Positions 1-11,020 of a stretch of 64,000 bases of DNA are shown piece after piece. Both the position numbers and the translations under genes were made by a program. Under the pieces are notes generated by a model. It had not been told where the DNA came from and ran no database searches. It saw only the letters and a list, made by a program, of their open reading frames with translations. Origin of the DNA: Actinostola sp. cb2023 (lineage: Eukaryota; Cnidaria; Anthozoa; Actiniaria; Actinostolidae); contig JAUJYZ010001172.1 of the NCBI GenBank assembly GCA_033675265.1, forward strand, positions 1 through 64,000, in the 5' to 3' direction. Every line of letters starts with the position of its first letter. Position 1 is the first letter of the stretch.

Positions 1-1323
1 AAATCCTCACTTTCTATGGGAGGTTTGTGTTGGCTGTTTTCCTTCCCGCTTCTCTTCAAGTGCACCAATTGAGCATCTAACATTTTCGTTTGATCGCTTG
101 AATCTTGGGTCATTGGTCATTTTGATATTTCTGTTGCATGGCGGCTGGTTGAGGTGTCTTTCTATTCCGTGTCTGAATCCAAGGAGTTTTTTTTTTTGCC
201 GTACATCGCTCCATCTTTTTTCCTCGCCTCCGCGTAGAAACGCCTCAGATTGGCGTCCACCTGGCCGATGCTCATCTGTTCAAGTGGAGTTTGGATCTTC
301 TTATCGTCACACCATGCTATAAATACGTAAGAGAAAGGTAAATTTAATGCTGTATACTGTTTGTGCTGCTGTTTAAAATGTGAAAGTTTGCTTTGTTACT
401 AGTAATTATTACCACGGGCACGGGATCGGAAACCATTTGTTTACATCTTGTAGATTTCACTTTTAGAAAAAAATACGAGACGACTTTCGTTTTACAGTAA
501 CGAACTGGGAAAATTACAATTACCTTTGAATGTCGAGACACACCAGCTTGTTGTTTTCTTTGTTCTTTCTGAATGTTTATCTGCTAGAAACTTTTGCAAT
601 TGCGACTCTGAAAGATTTGCAAAACGAGTTTGACTCCACTTCGCTTGCGTTTTCAGTGTTTTCGCAATTTCCGGCTTCAAAATATTGTTCTGGGAAGTCC
701 CAACTCATCTCAAATGTGGGGCTTTTGTTGCTCTGTATTTATATGATCTCCGCTTTCTCTATTGTTAATGTCCGTCATTTTGGGCCGTGAACAAAAAATT
801 TCACTTGGTGTTGACGTCAGCGTGCACAATCTCCATGAACTATCCATTGATTGTTAATAGCAACCAACCAATCAGAGCGCGCGTTATGTTGTAGCTATGT
901 TATAATACTGTTTGATACAATTGTCTATGTCAGTCAGAAATGTTAGTTTACACTCTTCATAGAGCCCCCTTGGTACTGGTGGTCGTGTAGTTGTCCCAGC
1001 ACGATGAGTGAAGTTACATCGCCTGTATATGGATTGAATCCATCCCCGTGTAGGTTGACATGAACCGTATTGTTGATGCATCGAAGGATTGCTCCTGAAC
1101 AGCGCCATTGCAGCCGCAGTTAGCACACTACCATTGACCACACCATCTCTTGCTCTAAAGTTTTTGACGAATAATACCAATTTGGTATCAAGTTAAAGAA
1201 GTGAAAGTGGCTGTCCACGCTTTGAAATCTCAAGCAATGTAACCGGTTTGTACATTTCCTTGTTTTCGTCGAGTGTACACTTGAAACGTTTAATACGAAC
1301 CTAATATTAGTCTCAAGTTAATA
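1..1323. other. No recognisable gene
   Basis: Only short unconvincing open frames are present, with no domain I recognise. The one notable signal is the 20-mer CCAATCAGAGCGCGCGTTAT at 868-887, followed by CTATGTTATAATA at 896-908. Both recur elsewhere in the window as the end of a dispersed element. Confidence 0.6.
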
Positions 1324-2150
1324 ATGACAAAAGATAAAGATAATGTTCAAAAGCTACATAAAGAAAATGTCCGACTCACAACTCAGCTAGATGAACAAAA
1401 TGGACTCTCTCCCGCCGGTCCAAGACTCAACTCACTTGGAACTTGAAAAGAGCGTGCAATTCTTAAGCGAAGAATATGATGACATAAGACTTGATAAATC
1501 TACTGTACAACAAGACCTAAAGCGTCTGGAGTCAATATTTTATGAAATAGATACGAAGGTTCATGAAATTGACGAAGCCATTGAATCAGTGATGCGTTAC
1601 AGTTATCAATACAACCTGAAACTAGTTGGCGTCCCCCAAGCCAGCGAAACCGGCGAAACCTCTGAACAAACCGTCGACATTTGCCTAAGGTTATTTACAG
1701 AAATGGGAGTAAAGATATCCGAATACGATATTGACATCGCTCACAGAACTCCCAATCGACAACAATCTACCCCAGCTCCAATAATATGCAAATTCACAAA
1801 TTACAAAAGAATCAGTGCTGAAACTAAAGAAAGACGTCAATAAAGTAGATCTCAGCAAGATTGGTTTATCTGCAGGCACCGAAACATACATGGCAATTTA
1901 CGAACATCTCACTCCAAAGCAGCAAGATCTACTAAATAAAACGAAGACCTTTCAGAGACAAAATAACTTTGCCTACTGCTGGGTAAAAAACAACAACAAT
2001 ACTACTAAGAGAGAGTCAAGACAGTAGAGTACTCATATATCCAATCCACAAGATCTGCAGAAATTAAATAGCCCTACATCCGGCGCTCTTTCTGCCGATT
2101 CACAAGACTGCCTTCCGCCCTTCCCTGGCCGTGGTTCCTATCGCGGATCC
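1324..2150 (+). pseudogene. Non-LTR retrotransposon ORF1 remnant (nucleic-acid chaperone type)
   Basis: This is a decayed first ORF of a LINE-like (CR1/L2/L1-type) element. A coiled-coil-like start at 1324 (MTKDKDNVQKLHKEN) runs into a frameshift near 1400. The frame from 1391 to 1843 is rich in charged heptad-like sequence (about residues 10-75). It continues with the ORF1 RNA-binding signature YNLKLVGVPQ, then ICLRLFTEMGV, DIDIAHRTP and PAPIICKFTNY. A second frameshift near 1815-1840 moves to the frame ending at 2027, which carries LLNKTKTF. Downstream at about 2125-2200 is a Gly/Arg-rich tail (GRGSYRG) with an in-frame stop. At least two frameshifts make it non-functional. Assignment rests on motif order and on the endonuclease ORF downstream; the exact clade is uncertain. 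Confidence 0.75.
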
Positions 2151-2540
2151 CACTGAGGTTTCCCCTGTGGTGGCGCCCGAGACATGAGAACCAGATCGCA
2201 AGCGATCGCGACTACTGACGCAGGCATGAGAGAAGATGAGTAAGCTTATGATAAATTTTTATCGATCTTAAATTCAAAGACAAACTATTCCTAGACCTTA
2301 TCATGGGCATAATATTACATTAGCCCTTGGACAATTCAACGTTAACTTAGGTAACCTCCCTTCAAATAAATATTTAGATAAATTAACTAGTATATATGAT
2401 CTAGGTATTTTCAATCTCAATATAAATCCCGGTATAAATCCTGATTATAATATCCATAACAAAACAAATTCGAAAAAATTATTATTCGCTGCATAACTTT
2501 TCACTCCTAAGAAACACTCTCGACAACTAGTATTTCTTTT

Positions 2541-3580
2541 CTTCATAACAACATTAGAAGCCTAAGACATAATATTGACAACTTACAAAATCATTTACTA
2601 AATGAACTAGAGTATAAATTCAGTGTTATTGGAATAACAGAGACAAGCACAACAAAGAAAAGGTTATTCAATCCTTCCATTCCTGGTTATAACGCCTCTA
2701 TCTGCTGGAGGTGTTGGAATGTACATTAGTGATGCTCTGAAGTACAAAGTAATAGAAAAAACCTCTAATGAGGCCTTTCAATCATTATGGATCGAAATTC
2801 AGTACAGCAACAAGACAAATATAATATGTGGAGTCCTCTACAGACAACATAACTCCCCAGAGACTTTCCAACAATACTTTGACTCTAGCCTTGAAAAATA
2901 TAGCGAATAAAACAAACCAATATATGTCTTAGGGGATTACAACGTAAACCTCCTCAAAACTGAAACTGGTAAGTACGCTCATAATTTTCTTCTTTCATTA
3001 CAAAGTTATGCATTTATTCCAGCAATTGATAAGCCTACTAGAGTCCATAACAAGTCGGCCACACTTATTGATAACATTTTGACCAATACAATTGAATATT
3101 CAATCGTTAGTGGTAATATCGTATCAGACATTTTTCACAATTCTGTATCATTCGATCATGTGAAAGAGCATCACTGAATGAAAAAGCAAAAACCAAATAC
3201 CGACATTTCTCACAATTCTCATAGATTGCATTCAAAAACGACCTCAATGATATTCAATTCAAGACTTCTACAGTAAAATTAACAAAGTGGTAAATAAGCA
3301 TGCGCCAATTAGAACTCTCTCAAAACGTAAAAAGAAACAATTACTCAAACCTCGGATAACCAAAGGTTTACGCAAATCAATCAAAATAAAAAACAAATTG
3401 TATTACTCAGGAGAAAGAGCAAAGTATAATATATATTGCAATAAGATCGCAAAACTTACAAAACTAAGCAAAACAAATTTACTATCACAACTTTTTTCAA
3501 ATTAATATTAACAACATGAAAAGACGTGGCATGGAATAAATGGCCTATTACACAACAAGAAAAAAACATACACACTAGTG
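2541..3580 (+). pseudogene. Non-LTR retrotransposon ORF2 remnant: AP-like endonuclease and linker
   Basis: This is the 5' part of a retrotransposon polyprotein. The apurinic-endonuclease domain is recognisable from NNIRSLRHNIDNLQ at 2547 and VIGITET near 2625. After a frameshift near 2700 it continues with GGVGMYISDA at about 2710. An in-frame TAA at 2908 interrupts it. It then reads LGDYNVNL, the catalytic GD-N box, near 2930 and DKPTRV...TLIDNILTN near 3030-3090. The endonuclease-RT linker follows at 3287-3505, with TKGLRKSIKIKNKLYYSG. The last recognisable piece, resembling NMKKTW..IN.L, lies at about 3515-3575. No reverse transcriptase palm motifs follow, so the copy stops before the RT. 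It is a truncated, mutated fossil. Confidence 0.8.
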
Positions 3581-4110
3581 TAATAGACTAGACATGGTGG
3601 AGCTGAACGTAAATTTGAAAGTCTCGAAACTAAGAAAACTTGCGTATGTTATGCAATGAAACATTTCCTAATATATGAAGAAGTGTCAGATGTCAAATAC
3701 TTTGTATTTGTAAGTACATGTATACGCAGCTGATAATGCCTGCAAAATATTGTGGATTTCGGAGTGCATGGGTCAAAATTCCACATACAGTCAAGAGAAC
3801 AACTGCGTGAGGCATATGAAACAGAAAAAAATAACACTTTGGGTTGACCCTCACACTCCATTTGAAAGGAAAAGAAAGGCTATAAAGACCACTAATAATC
3901 CACATCTGGGTAAAAAAACTCCTGCTATTGATTCTGCAGGTCAGTTTGTGTACTTCTTTATTTCTACATTGAGTTTCGCATCACTGCACATTATTCTTTG
4001 CTAGTGTAGTCGATGACATTCACATAATTTTTTTGTTTTGCTTCAAACGGTACAGCTCAACGGCAATCACAACAGTGAAGAGCAGCCACCACAAGTTCCG
4101 TTCTTCAAGT
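3581..4110. other. No recognised gene; small open frame at 3750-4004
   Basis: An 84-residue frame at 3750-4004 (+) contains VDPHTPFERKRKA but matches no family I know, and it may be chance. Its 3' part has a possible donor (GCAG|GTCAGT) near 3940. Nothing else is supported. Confidence 0.35.
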
Positions 4111-5307
4111 TGGAGGCTAAAAGGGATGCCTCAAAAGGACCTTATTAAATATTCATTTCCATGACGTCAGTCGACGCTCTCCGAAAGAGTTCTCGGGTTT
4201 CGTTTTTTTTTTGATCGACTGATCGATAGATCGACGGGAGTTAATGTTTTGGTAATAATAATGCGGGAAAGAGCGGGAATATTTTAAATTTTAAAATAAC
4301 TAAATCCCTGTACTCATGGATTCCCTATCACTATGAAAAATTGAACAATTTTGTTGCAATAGACGACTCACTAGTTTGGCTATGCTAAAGATATAGACGA
4401 AACATATCAAGCTCTAATGCAGTTTGAAACCATCACAACGACTTGATTTTCTTCCTTTTATAGCAAATATTTTGGTAAAGAAAAGAGATATTACAGGTGC
4501 GTTCCTGGGCATTTTTCAGCTTTAAGCGCGCGACCGAAACGTGTTGAAGAACATCATTAAGTTAGCGCAGATACTGAATGAGCTCGTCCCGGCCTGTATC
4601 CCTGGTGAGGTATACTTCAATTGGCTGTCAGTGTTCTGCAGGTGACTTGCAAGATCGGTTTTGGCGTGAAATTTTAGTAAGACGTAAAAGTTACTTTTAG
4701 CTTCAGTGTGCCGACTGCCACATTTATTCGTTTCTCTCAGGATGTCATCGTATGATTTTTATTTACTACCGAGAAAAATTGAAATGAAATGCTCTTTGTA
4801 ATTGCCAAGTTGAGAAATTGACACAAAAACAGTACCGCGCGCTGTCTAGACACGGTGTACGAGCAGGGTATTTGAAGAGTTTCATTTAAAAAATCCCTAG
4901 CTTTCGGAGGCAATTGTTTGGGAACTGACACAAGGGCGAACTTTAAAGGTTTTTTTTCTTGTGTAGACATGGATAGTATAGAGTTTTCCGAAGAGGAATC
5001 AATACAATTGAAATGAGGCCAGCGTTTATTATTCAATTCCACGACGTCACGGAACATGTACGACAATCCCCCGATAGAGCTCATTTCTCGAAGAATCATA
5101 TTCAATATGGTGGAACACATGGGGAAATCAAAATGCACAATCGCTGGCTCTGAATGTACTGAAAGCTGGCTTTGTTTATTATGATGGAGTGATGAGTATC
5201 ATCGACTATCACTGTATGTTAAATTTTATCGGAGAATATTTGTTATCAATGTTCAGAATCACGTATAGTGGCACAACCTTATTTTGAGGCATCCCTTTTA
5301 GCCTCCA
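4111..5307. mobile_element. 1.2-kb DNA element with perfect 26-bp TIRs
   Basis: The 26 bases at 4111-4136 (beginning TGGAGGCTAAAAGGGATGCC) are the exact reverse complement of 5282-5307. This is a perfect terminal inverted repeat bounding 1197 bp. The interior holds no recognised transposase. The longest frame, 133 codons on the minus strand at 4737-5138, matches no family I know. I could not identify a target-site duplication, since the flanks TTCAAGT and CCATTATG do not agree. It is best called a non-autonomous DNA transposon of unassigned superfamily. Confidence 0.7.
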
Positions 5308-5457
5308 CCATTATGTAGCAGTATAGTAGGTATGATATCAAATTTTACACAAACATTGTATGCACTATGGATTCATTGCCTTGCATTTGAAAGCAATTAT
5401 AGGCGTTCTTGAACTATACTAGTTTATTTTGTTAATCTCCAGCTCTTATATTATTTT

Positions 5458-5552
5458 ACTTCCTTCTTTCCTTCTTTCCTTCTTTCCTTCTTTCCTTCTT
5501 TCCTTCTTTCCTTCTTTCCTTCCTCTCTCCCTCCCTCCCTCCCTCCCTCCCT
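5458..5552. repeat. Pyrimidine microsatellite (CTTT/CTTC)n then (CTCC)n
   Basis: A homopyrimidine tract of about 95 bp. Roughly 14 CTTCTTTC-type tetramers grade into CTCC tetramers. Strand asymmetry is complete, so it could form a triplex (H-DNA). Confidence 0.95.
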
Positions 5553-5883
5553 AATTCATTCATCCATTCATTCTGATGCATTCATTAAACCATTTATTCA
5601 TAACTCTTTCTTTCATTTACTTTTAGCTAACCTTGCAAAGTAAGATAATGGAAAAATAAGATAATGGAGCAACTATGATATGTAAAGGACCTAAAAGATA
5701 TGGGTATACTGACCAAGGAAGAATTCTCGAGTGAGAGGGAGAAACTATTGGGACAGTTAAAATAACTCAACTGGATGAAAAGGAGACCCGAAATCGTAAT
5801 AGTCAGTCTAATTAATGCGCTGAAAATGTTTCTGTTAACAATTTATGAACATTTTACAATGAAAATTAGGGATATTAACGAAC
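5553..5883. other. No gene seen
   Basis: Low-complexity AT-rich sequence with CATTCATTC-like tetramers at the left edge. No open frame of note and no repeat family recognised. Confidence 0.5.
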
Positions 5884-5935
5884 GACGTTTCGTTGTCATC
5901 TTGACAACATCTTCAGGTTCAAATGAAGTTTGAAA
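5884..5935 (-). ncRNA. Hammerhead-like structured motif, copy 1
   Basis: Read on the minus strand, CTGAAGA (5916-5910) is followed by one T, then a 7-bp stem GTTGTCA/TGACAAC with a 3-nt loop (5908-5892), then GAAACGTC (5891-5884). This order of boxes is the catalytic core of a type I hammerhead ribozyme (CUGANGA, stem II, GAAA, UH). A short outer stem is possible, because GAAC before the first box pairs with GTTC after the last. One unpaired base between CTGAAGA and stem II departs from the classical core, so activity is uncertain. Four other copies lie at 18226, 27457, 44484 and 63122. Confidence 0.45.
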
Positions 5936-6671
5936 ATGTGCATAATTAAAGAATAAGTTTAGTTGAAAAACAATCAAGGAAATAAGACAATCGGTTAATT
6001 GTATGCTACCGCAGTTTATTGTCATGACATACATATACTTGGCAGTGAAATCCACTTGAGTTTTGAACATTTTATGACGTCAAGTGTGTGTCAATAAGAG
6101 TACAGAGAACTCAAAACCATCTTCAATTTGTTAACTTTCTCCCATTCATTTTGTAGATATTGTATTTGCAGCTTACACTGTCATGACAATAAAAATATAC
6201 ATTTCTCTACAAAGCCAAAAAAAGAGAATAATACTCATGATATATTATTATTAATATTATGTACGCTATATCAATATAAGATATTTATTATTCATATTGT
6301 GCTCGATCCATTATTGATTTACACCAACAAAAAATAAATAAGTTAATGAATGCATGAACGAATGAATGAATAAATAAATGAATAAAAAATAACTAGACGC
6401 TCTAATAGCGTTCACTTGGGCTACTGATAATGAGATGATGAAGCCAAGAATTGGTAGCTTCCAAATTGCAAGGTTTCTGAAAATGGTGAACATTATATTA
6501 AAGGTAGTTTTAGCCTGGTACTGCACAATTTAATACTGTAAAACAGTATTTCTATGGTCGACAACACCAGCTCAGAATGGGTAGAACTACACATGCATTA
6601 GGGAACTATTTCAGAACTGACTAGTGCAATTTCTAAAACAGTGCTAAACCAGTGTTTGGTCACTCGTTGTG
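5936..6671. other. No gene seen; TGAA-rich low complexity at 6325-6390
   Basis: Short frames only. A degenerate (TGAA)n/(TAAA)n tract lies at about 6325-6390. The flanks are AT-rich with no domain signal. Confidence 0.5.
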
Positions 6672-6734
6672 TAGTCTCCCTTGCAGCCATCTTTAGTTGC
6701 GTGACGGAACTAAAGACGGTTGCGAGGGAGACTA
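6672..6734. mobile_element. Short hairpin MITE, TAGTCTCCCT family, copy 1
   Basis: TAGTCTCCCT at 6672-6681 is inverted at 6725-6734. Inside, CTTTAGTT pairs with AACTAAAG, so almost the whole 63 bp folds on itself. A second, diverged copy with the same ends and the same TGCAGCC and GCGTGACG internal words lies at 60031-60105. Confidence 0.6.
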
Positions 6735-7396
6735 CTCATTGCGTGACTCGGTCCAGAGAATATTCATGTTCTCTTCTGTCAGAAAATAATAATAAAGTGA
6801 AGTATTAAAGCATCAGTTCACAGTACTATATGTGAGAAATTGTCTATCTATGAAGTTGAGTACTTGACCATTTTATAGTGAATAATATAAAACAGCTTCG
6901 CGAAAATCGAGATCGCTTAGAAATCGCTCAACACCCTATTTTAGTGTCAGGGGCGTCCAAGAACATCCTCTATAAATGGCGAACATGATCTATAAATGCT
7001 GAACAAACTCTATAAATGGCGAACAATCGGCGAAAAACATTTCAGAGACTTTGAAGAACTGTACGTAAAATAAATGCTAATGGCGGACGACTGCTCATTG
7101 ATCAACTCGTGATCAACCATGCGTGATCAACATATCTTTCTTCTCTCTGGGATTCCTGTGACCGTGATGGACTGGAAATTCTAACCCGAATCAATGGGTA
7201 TTTTAAAGGAAACCTCTGGAATTTCGGCAATTCTTACTAATTTTATTTATTGAACTATAAATAAACATATTCAAGAAGTAAAATCGTTTTTGGGGCTTTA
7301 GCTTTTATTTTATTCTCCAGGAAAGTTAGGCCATACTGAGCTTTGAATTTCCCGGGCGCCGCCATATTTGCAAGTCCGCAAAGCATCTTGGGAGCG
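6735..7396. other. No gene; short direct repeats CTATAAATGGCGAAC
   Basis: Near 6970-7025 the words CTATAAATGGCGAAC, CTATAAATGCTGAAC and CTATAAATGGCGAAC occur in tandem. Otherwise nothing is recognised until the promoter-like region of the THAP gene. Confidence 0.55.
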
Positions 7397-7404
7397 TGAC
7401 GTCA
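7397..7404. promoter_or_regulatory. CRE-like palindrome TGACGTCA upstream of the THAP gene
   Basis: A full TGACGTCA lies 77 bp before the ATG at 7481. About 40 bp further upstream is GCCGCCATATT, which contains the GCCAT core of YY1-type sites. The same GCCGCCATATT word precedes the SAP-SWIM-YqaJ gene (about 10865). CRE-like sites are known activators of TATA-less promoters; use here is inferred from position only. Confidence 0.35.
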
Positions 7405-9290
7405 TGTGGTTGCTCGATGTGGTTGTTTCATGGTTGTTGACAGACATTGTAGTAAAAATGTGAACGTATTTCGTTAGGAAATGCCTCATTGTGCAGCATT
7501 TGGTTGCCACAATCAGGCGAAAAACAAGAAACACTTAAGTATAAGTTTTCACAGCTTTCCTAAAGATAAAAAACTGAGAGATGTCTGGGTGAAAGCTCTA
7601 GGGCGAACTTCGCTACCGAAAGATCCTCGTTTGTGTAGTCAACACTTTGCTACTGATTGCTTCGATGATGGCAGAAGACTAGCAAATGAACTTTTGGGAG
7701 CAAATAAGTACAGAAGTAAACTAAAGCCAGGAAGTATACCCTCTATATTCCCGCACAAGCAGAAGTGTAGTGGCCGAGAATCCAGTATTAAAAGAGCGGA
7801 GAAACGACAAAGATTCGAGGTACGTACGATCTACTTGCATGGTTCAAGTTTGATTAGTCAAAATAAAGTCCAACAGTGATTCTTATAGCTTATATCTAAT
7901 AGTATCACCCTTCCTGACTCAGAAACCTTGTGTATATCGAAATTCATATAAATCACTGACTATTATCGGCTTGCTAAACAACTTTTCCGTTGGTCTTTCT
8001 TTTTAGGATTTGGAGACCCTATTAACACCTGATAGACGACAACATGAGCTTGAGGCCTCTACAACATGTCCAATGGAGAGTATCGACATCGAGATAAATT
8101 ATGACGATTTACAAGAGGAAATTGAGAGAGCACGAATGGAACCAGAACCAGTAAAGCTCTATGGAACTATAACTTGTGATGCGAGCACTCAAACCGATAC
8201 ATACATCCCAATACATGCACATCCAGAACTCAGACCTGTCATGTGTGATGCTGCTTGTAATTTTCCTCTTGATACTTCTGAAGCTATTATTGGTGAACAT
8301 AGTTACTGTTTACATCGTCAAATACCTCTGAATGATTCATATGTAGAAGCTGAAGAGAGCAGTAATGACAGTCAGGCTGACTCACAGATTGAACTGTTCA
8401 GTGTTCAAGACAGTGATAGTGGCAGTGAGAAGTTGTGTGAAGTTGAAGAAGAGGTAATTGAGGATGGCCTGTTCCTCACAAGCATCATCACAGTCAAGTC
8501 ATTCACTATATAATCCTGACTCACAAGATGACATGGACTCTGAACATGAAGTTGAGGAAAGAGAACAAGATGACAGCAAAGAGAGAGTATTCCTGGTATA
8601 TGAAAGCAAGCTGAAAGAGCTACTCAGGTTTTGTCCAACATGTGGATCCATCATTATCCAAGATTTGATCAAAGAAATGCAGAATGAGGGTTCTCAGCTC
8701 TCTCTGAACCTTAGCTGTATTAATGGATGCAGTTTCAAATGGCAATCAACCAATTCTTGACGGTACTAGAGGAGCAGGTAATCTTCTCCTGACAACAGGG
8801 ATCTTCTTTAGTGGTATCCCCTTTGCAAAGTTTGAAAACTTCTCCTATGTCATGAACTTCAAATCTATAAACAAAGACACTTACTATGGATTAAGAGATA
8901 ACTTTGTTTTTCCTGTGGTGAGGAACAAGTGGCAATCAGAACAGAATGCAGTGTTTACTGATTTACAGTCCAGGAACACAGAAATCACTTTAGCTGGAGA
9001 TGGGAGATGTGATTCTCCAGGACATTGTGCAAAATACTGTACTTACACTTTGCTTGATGTTGAAAGTCAAAAGATTGTTGATTTCAAAGTAGTGTCAGTA
9101 TCAGAAGTTGCCAACTCTTGTAGAATGGAGAAAAAGGGATTTATAGACACACTGGCATATATTGAATCCATGAATGTTTCAGTCCACACTGTAAGCACTG
9201 ATAGACATCCACAAATTGCAAAAGAAATGAGAGAGAATCACCAGGACAAAGATCATCAGTTTGATCCATGGCACATGGCCAAGTCGTTAA

Positions 9291-9849
9291 AGGGGGACTA
9301 GTACGTAAATCGTTCAAAGTTTGATTTAGCTGAAACTTCACTGAAATAATCTCAAAGACCCATACAATCACTTGTTAATTTTTTTCTCTCAAAATTCCTA
9401 TGGGAAGTAATACATTTTTATGAATCTTTAGAGGAGTCAGTGACGTCACTTACTCAACCCAAACAATCATCACGGCTTCGCTCCATACATTTCTTCATGT
9501 TTAATGTCTTGAATTATTTTATTTCTATGAAGCTAAACGTTTGTGTGAAGGAGTTTTCTTACTTTATATGTGCTTAAGATTGATTAGTTGACTACTTTTC
9601 TTCAGTGCAGAGCTGTTATCTAAACAAACCGTTCAGATATTTTGATCACAAAATACAAAGAAATGTATGGAGCTGAGTTTGGGTTGAGTAAGTGACGTCA
9701 CTGACTCCTCTAAAGATTCATAAAAATGTATTACTTCCCATAGGAATTTTTGAGAAAAAAATTAACAAGCGATTGTATGGGTCCTTGAGATTATTTCAGT
9801 GAAGTTTCAGCTAAATCAAACTTTGAACAATTTACGTACTAGTCCCCCT
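9291..9849. mobile_element. 559-bp TTAA-flanked foldback MITE inserted in the THAP-DDE gene
   Basis: TTAA occurs at 9287-9290 and 9850-9853. Between them lies an element beginning AGGGGGACTAGTACGTAAAT and ending with its reverse complement. The arms are about 175 bp (9291-9468 and 9676-9849), roughly 97 percent alike by eye, and contain TGACGTCA. Deleting the element and one TTAA rejoins the host frame precisely (HMAKSL then SKKLT), which proves insertion. TTAA targets are typical of piggyBac and Kolobok elements. The GGG-type ends and the Kolobok-like host suggest the latter, but that is inference. Confidence 0.9.
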
Positions 9850-10369
9850 TTAAGTAAGAAGTTAACAGCAGCAGCAAAAAAGAAACACTGTGAAATATTG
9901 CTTGGTTGGATACCATCAATCTTGCATCATTTTTACTGGAGTGCAGCTAATTGCAACAATGATCCAGAAATTCTCCTTGAAAATGGTTGTCTGTCATCCA
10001 TCACATTACCAACCGTCATGAGTGGCCAGGCAACAGGTACTTCCATAAGTGTGAACATGGCCAGTTACCTCCTGAAGCTGAAAGGAAAAAGAAGTGGCTG
10101 AAACCTGGATGTGATGCCCACAAGGCATTACTGGCTATTGTCAAAGACAAGAGATATCTGAAAGACATGAGGCATTTAACCAAGTTTGTCCATACAACAG
10201 GGTTGGAAGTTTACCATTCCATGTATCTGAAGTATTTACCAAAGCTGACACACTTCACTCTTGAGGGCATGGAAGTAGGCTATATGCTTGCAACTTTAGA
10301 CCATAACTACAATGTCATGAGACCCCAGGTAAAACTGTAATATTATAACATTTTTTATTTTTTTACGGT

Positions 10370-10460
10370 GTTATGTAATAATTAATAATAATTAATTAAT
10401 AATAATTAATAATTAATATAATAATTAATTGATAATAATTAATATTAACTATACCCTATA
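10370..10460. repeat. TAATTAATAATAATTAA low-complexity tract in intron
   Basis: About 90 bp composed of TAAT and TAATAATTAA words, within the last intron (10329-10510) of the THAP-DDE pseudogene. Confidence 0.85.
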
Positions 10461-11020
10461 ATACCCATGTTTTGGTCATTGTTGTTTTAATATTTACTAT
10501 AATCTTTCAGGCTGTTATCCAGAAAGGTGATCAAAAGGGAGAAGGAAGGATGTTTTAAGATTTCTTGGAGCAAGGTTTCTAAGACCTTTGGAGCAAGTCC
10601 TGTATTGGAGAAGAAATCATATGTTTATCTTCGTGAGATGGTGGAAGAGGCAATCAGACTTGCAAAGGCAGGGGAAAAGAACAAGGATGACAAAGCAAGG
10701 CGTGGAGTTATGGCACCAGTGGAAAGACCAGACAGACAAGATATCATTGATAAAAGAATAGAACTTTCAAGGTTCAATACATGCATCAAGAGTTTCGGGC
10801 TTCCGGTCGGAGCGCAATGCATTACGGGAAGGAATCCCAGAAAAAGTGAGCACCATTTAGAAGGGCCGCCATATTGGAATATTTACTCGCGTTTGTTGAC
10901 ATCACTTCTTGGCTTTTTCTCCGTGATTACTTCATTTACAGTTCATCTAGAATCGGACAGAAAACTTCTAATCAGTCAAGTTGTAAGGTTGTTTTGCTTT
11001 GGTGCGGTCATTCGGTCGCA

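Larger units (their letters stand above)
7481..10780 (+). pseudogene. THAP-DDE transposase gene, Kolobok-like, decayed and interrupted
   Basis: This is a DNA-transposase-derived gene. Exon 1 (7481-7819) encodes a C2CH THAP DNA-binding domain: C4, C9, W36, C52, H55 and terminal PSIF at residues 87-90. It ends at GAG|GTACGT in phase 0. Exon 2 starts at 8007 after TTTTTAG, in frame. It is acidic and Ser-rich, then carries CPTCGS and GCSFKWQS, a zinc-ribbon-like pair. The DDE core follows: GDGRCDSPG with Asp near 9000, STDRH with Asp near 9200, and DPWHMAKS near 9263. The frame resumes after a MITE at 9854 (SKKLTAAAKK) and runs to 10328 (CAG|GTAAAA), with a further exon from 10511. Frame changes near 8455, 8740, 9985 and 10545, plus the MITE, mean it cannot make a full protein as read. 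The Kolobok label rests on the THAP domain plus this motif set. Confidence 0.75.

Noticed and set aside
4737..5138. 133-codon minus-strand frame as a host gene
   Set aside because: Lies inside a TIR-bounded element and matches no family I recognise; kept only as a note.
9141..9371. 76-codon minus-strand frame
   Set aside because: Crosses the border of the TTAA MITE and is antisense to the THAP-DDE gene; no conserved pattern.
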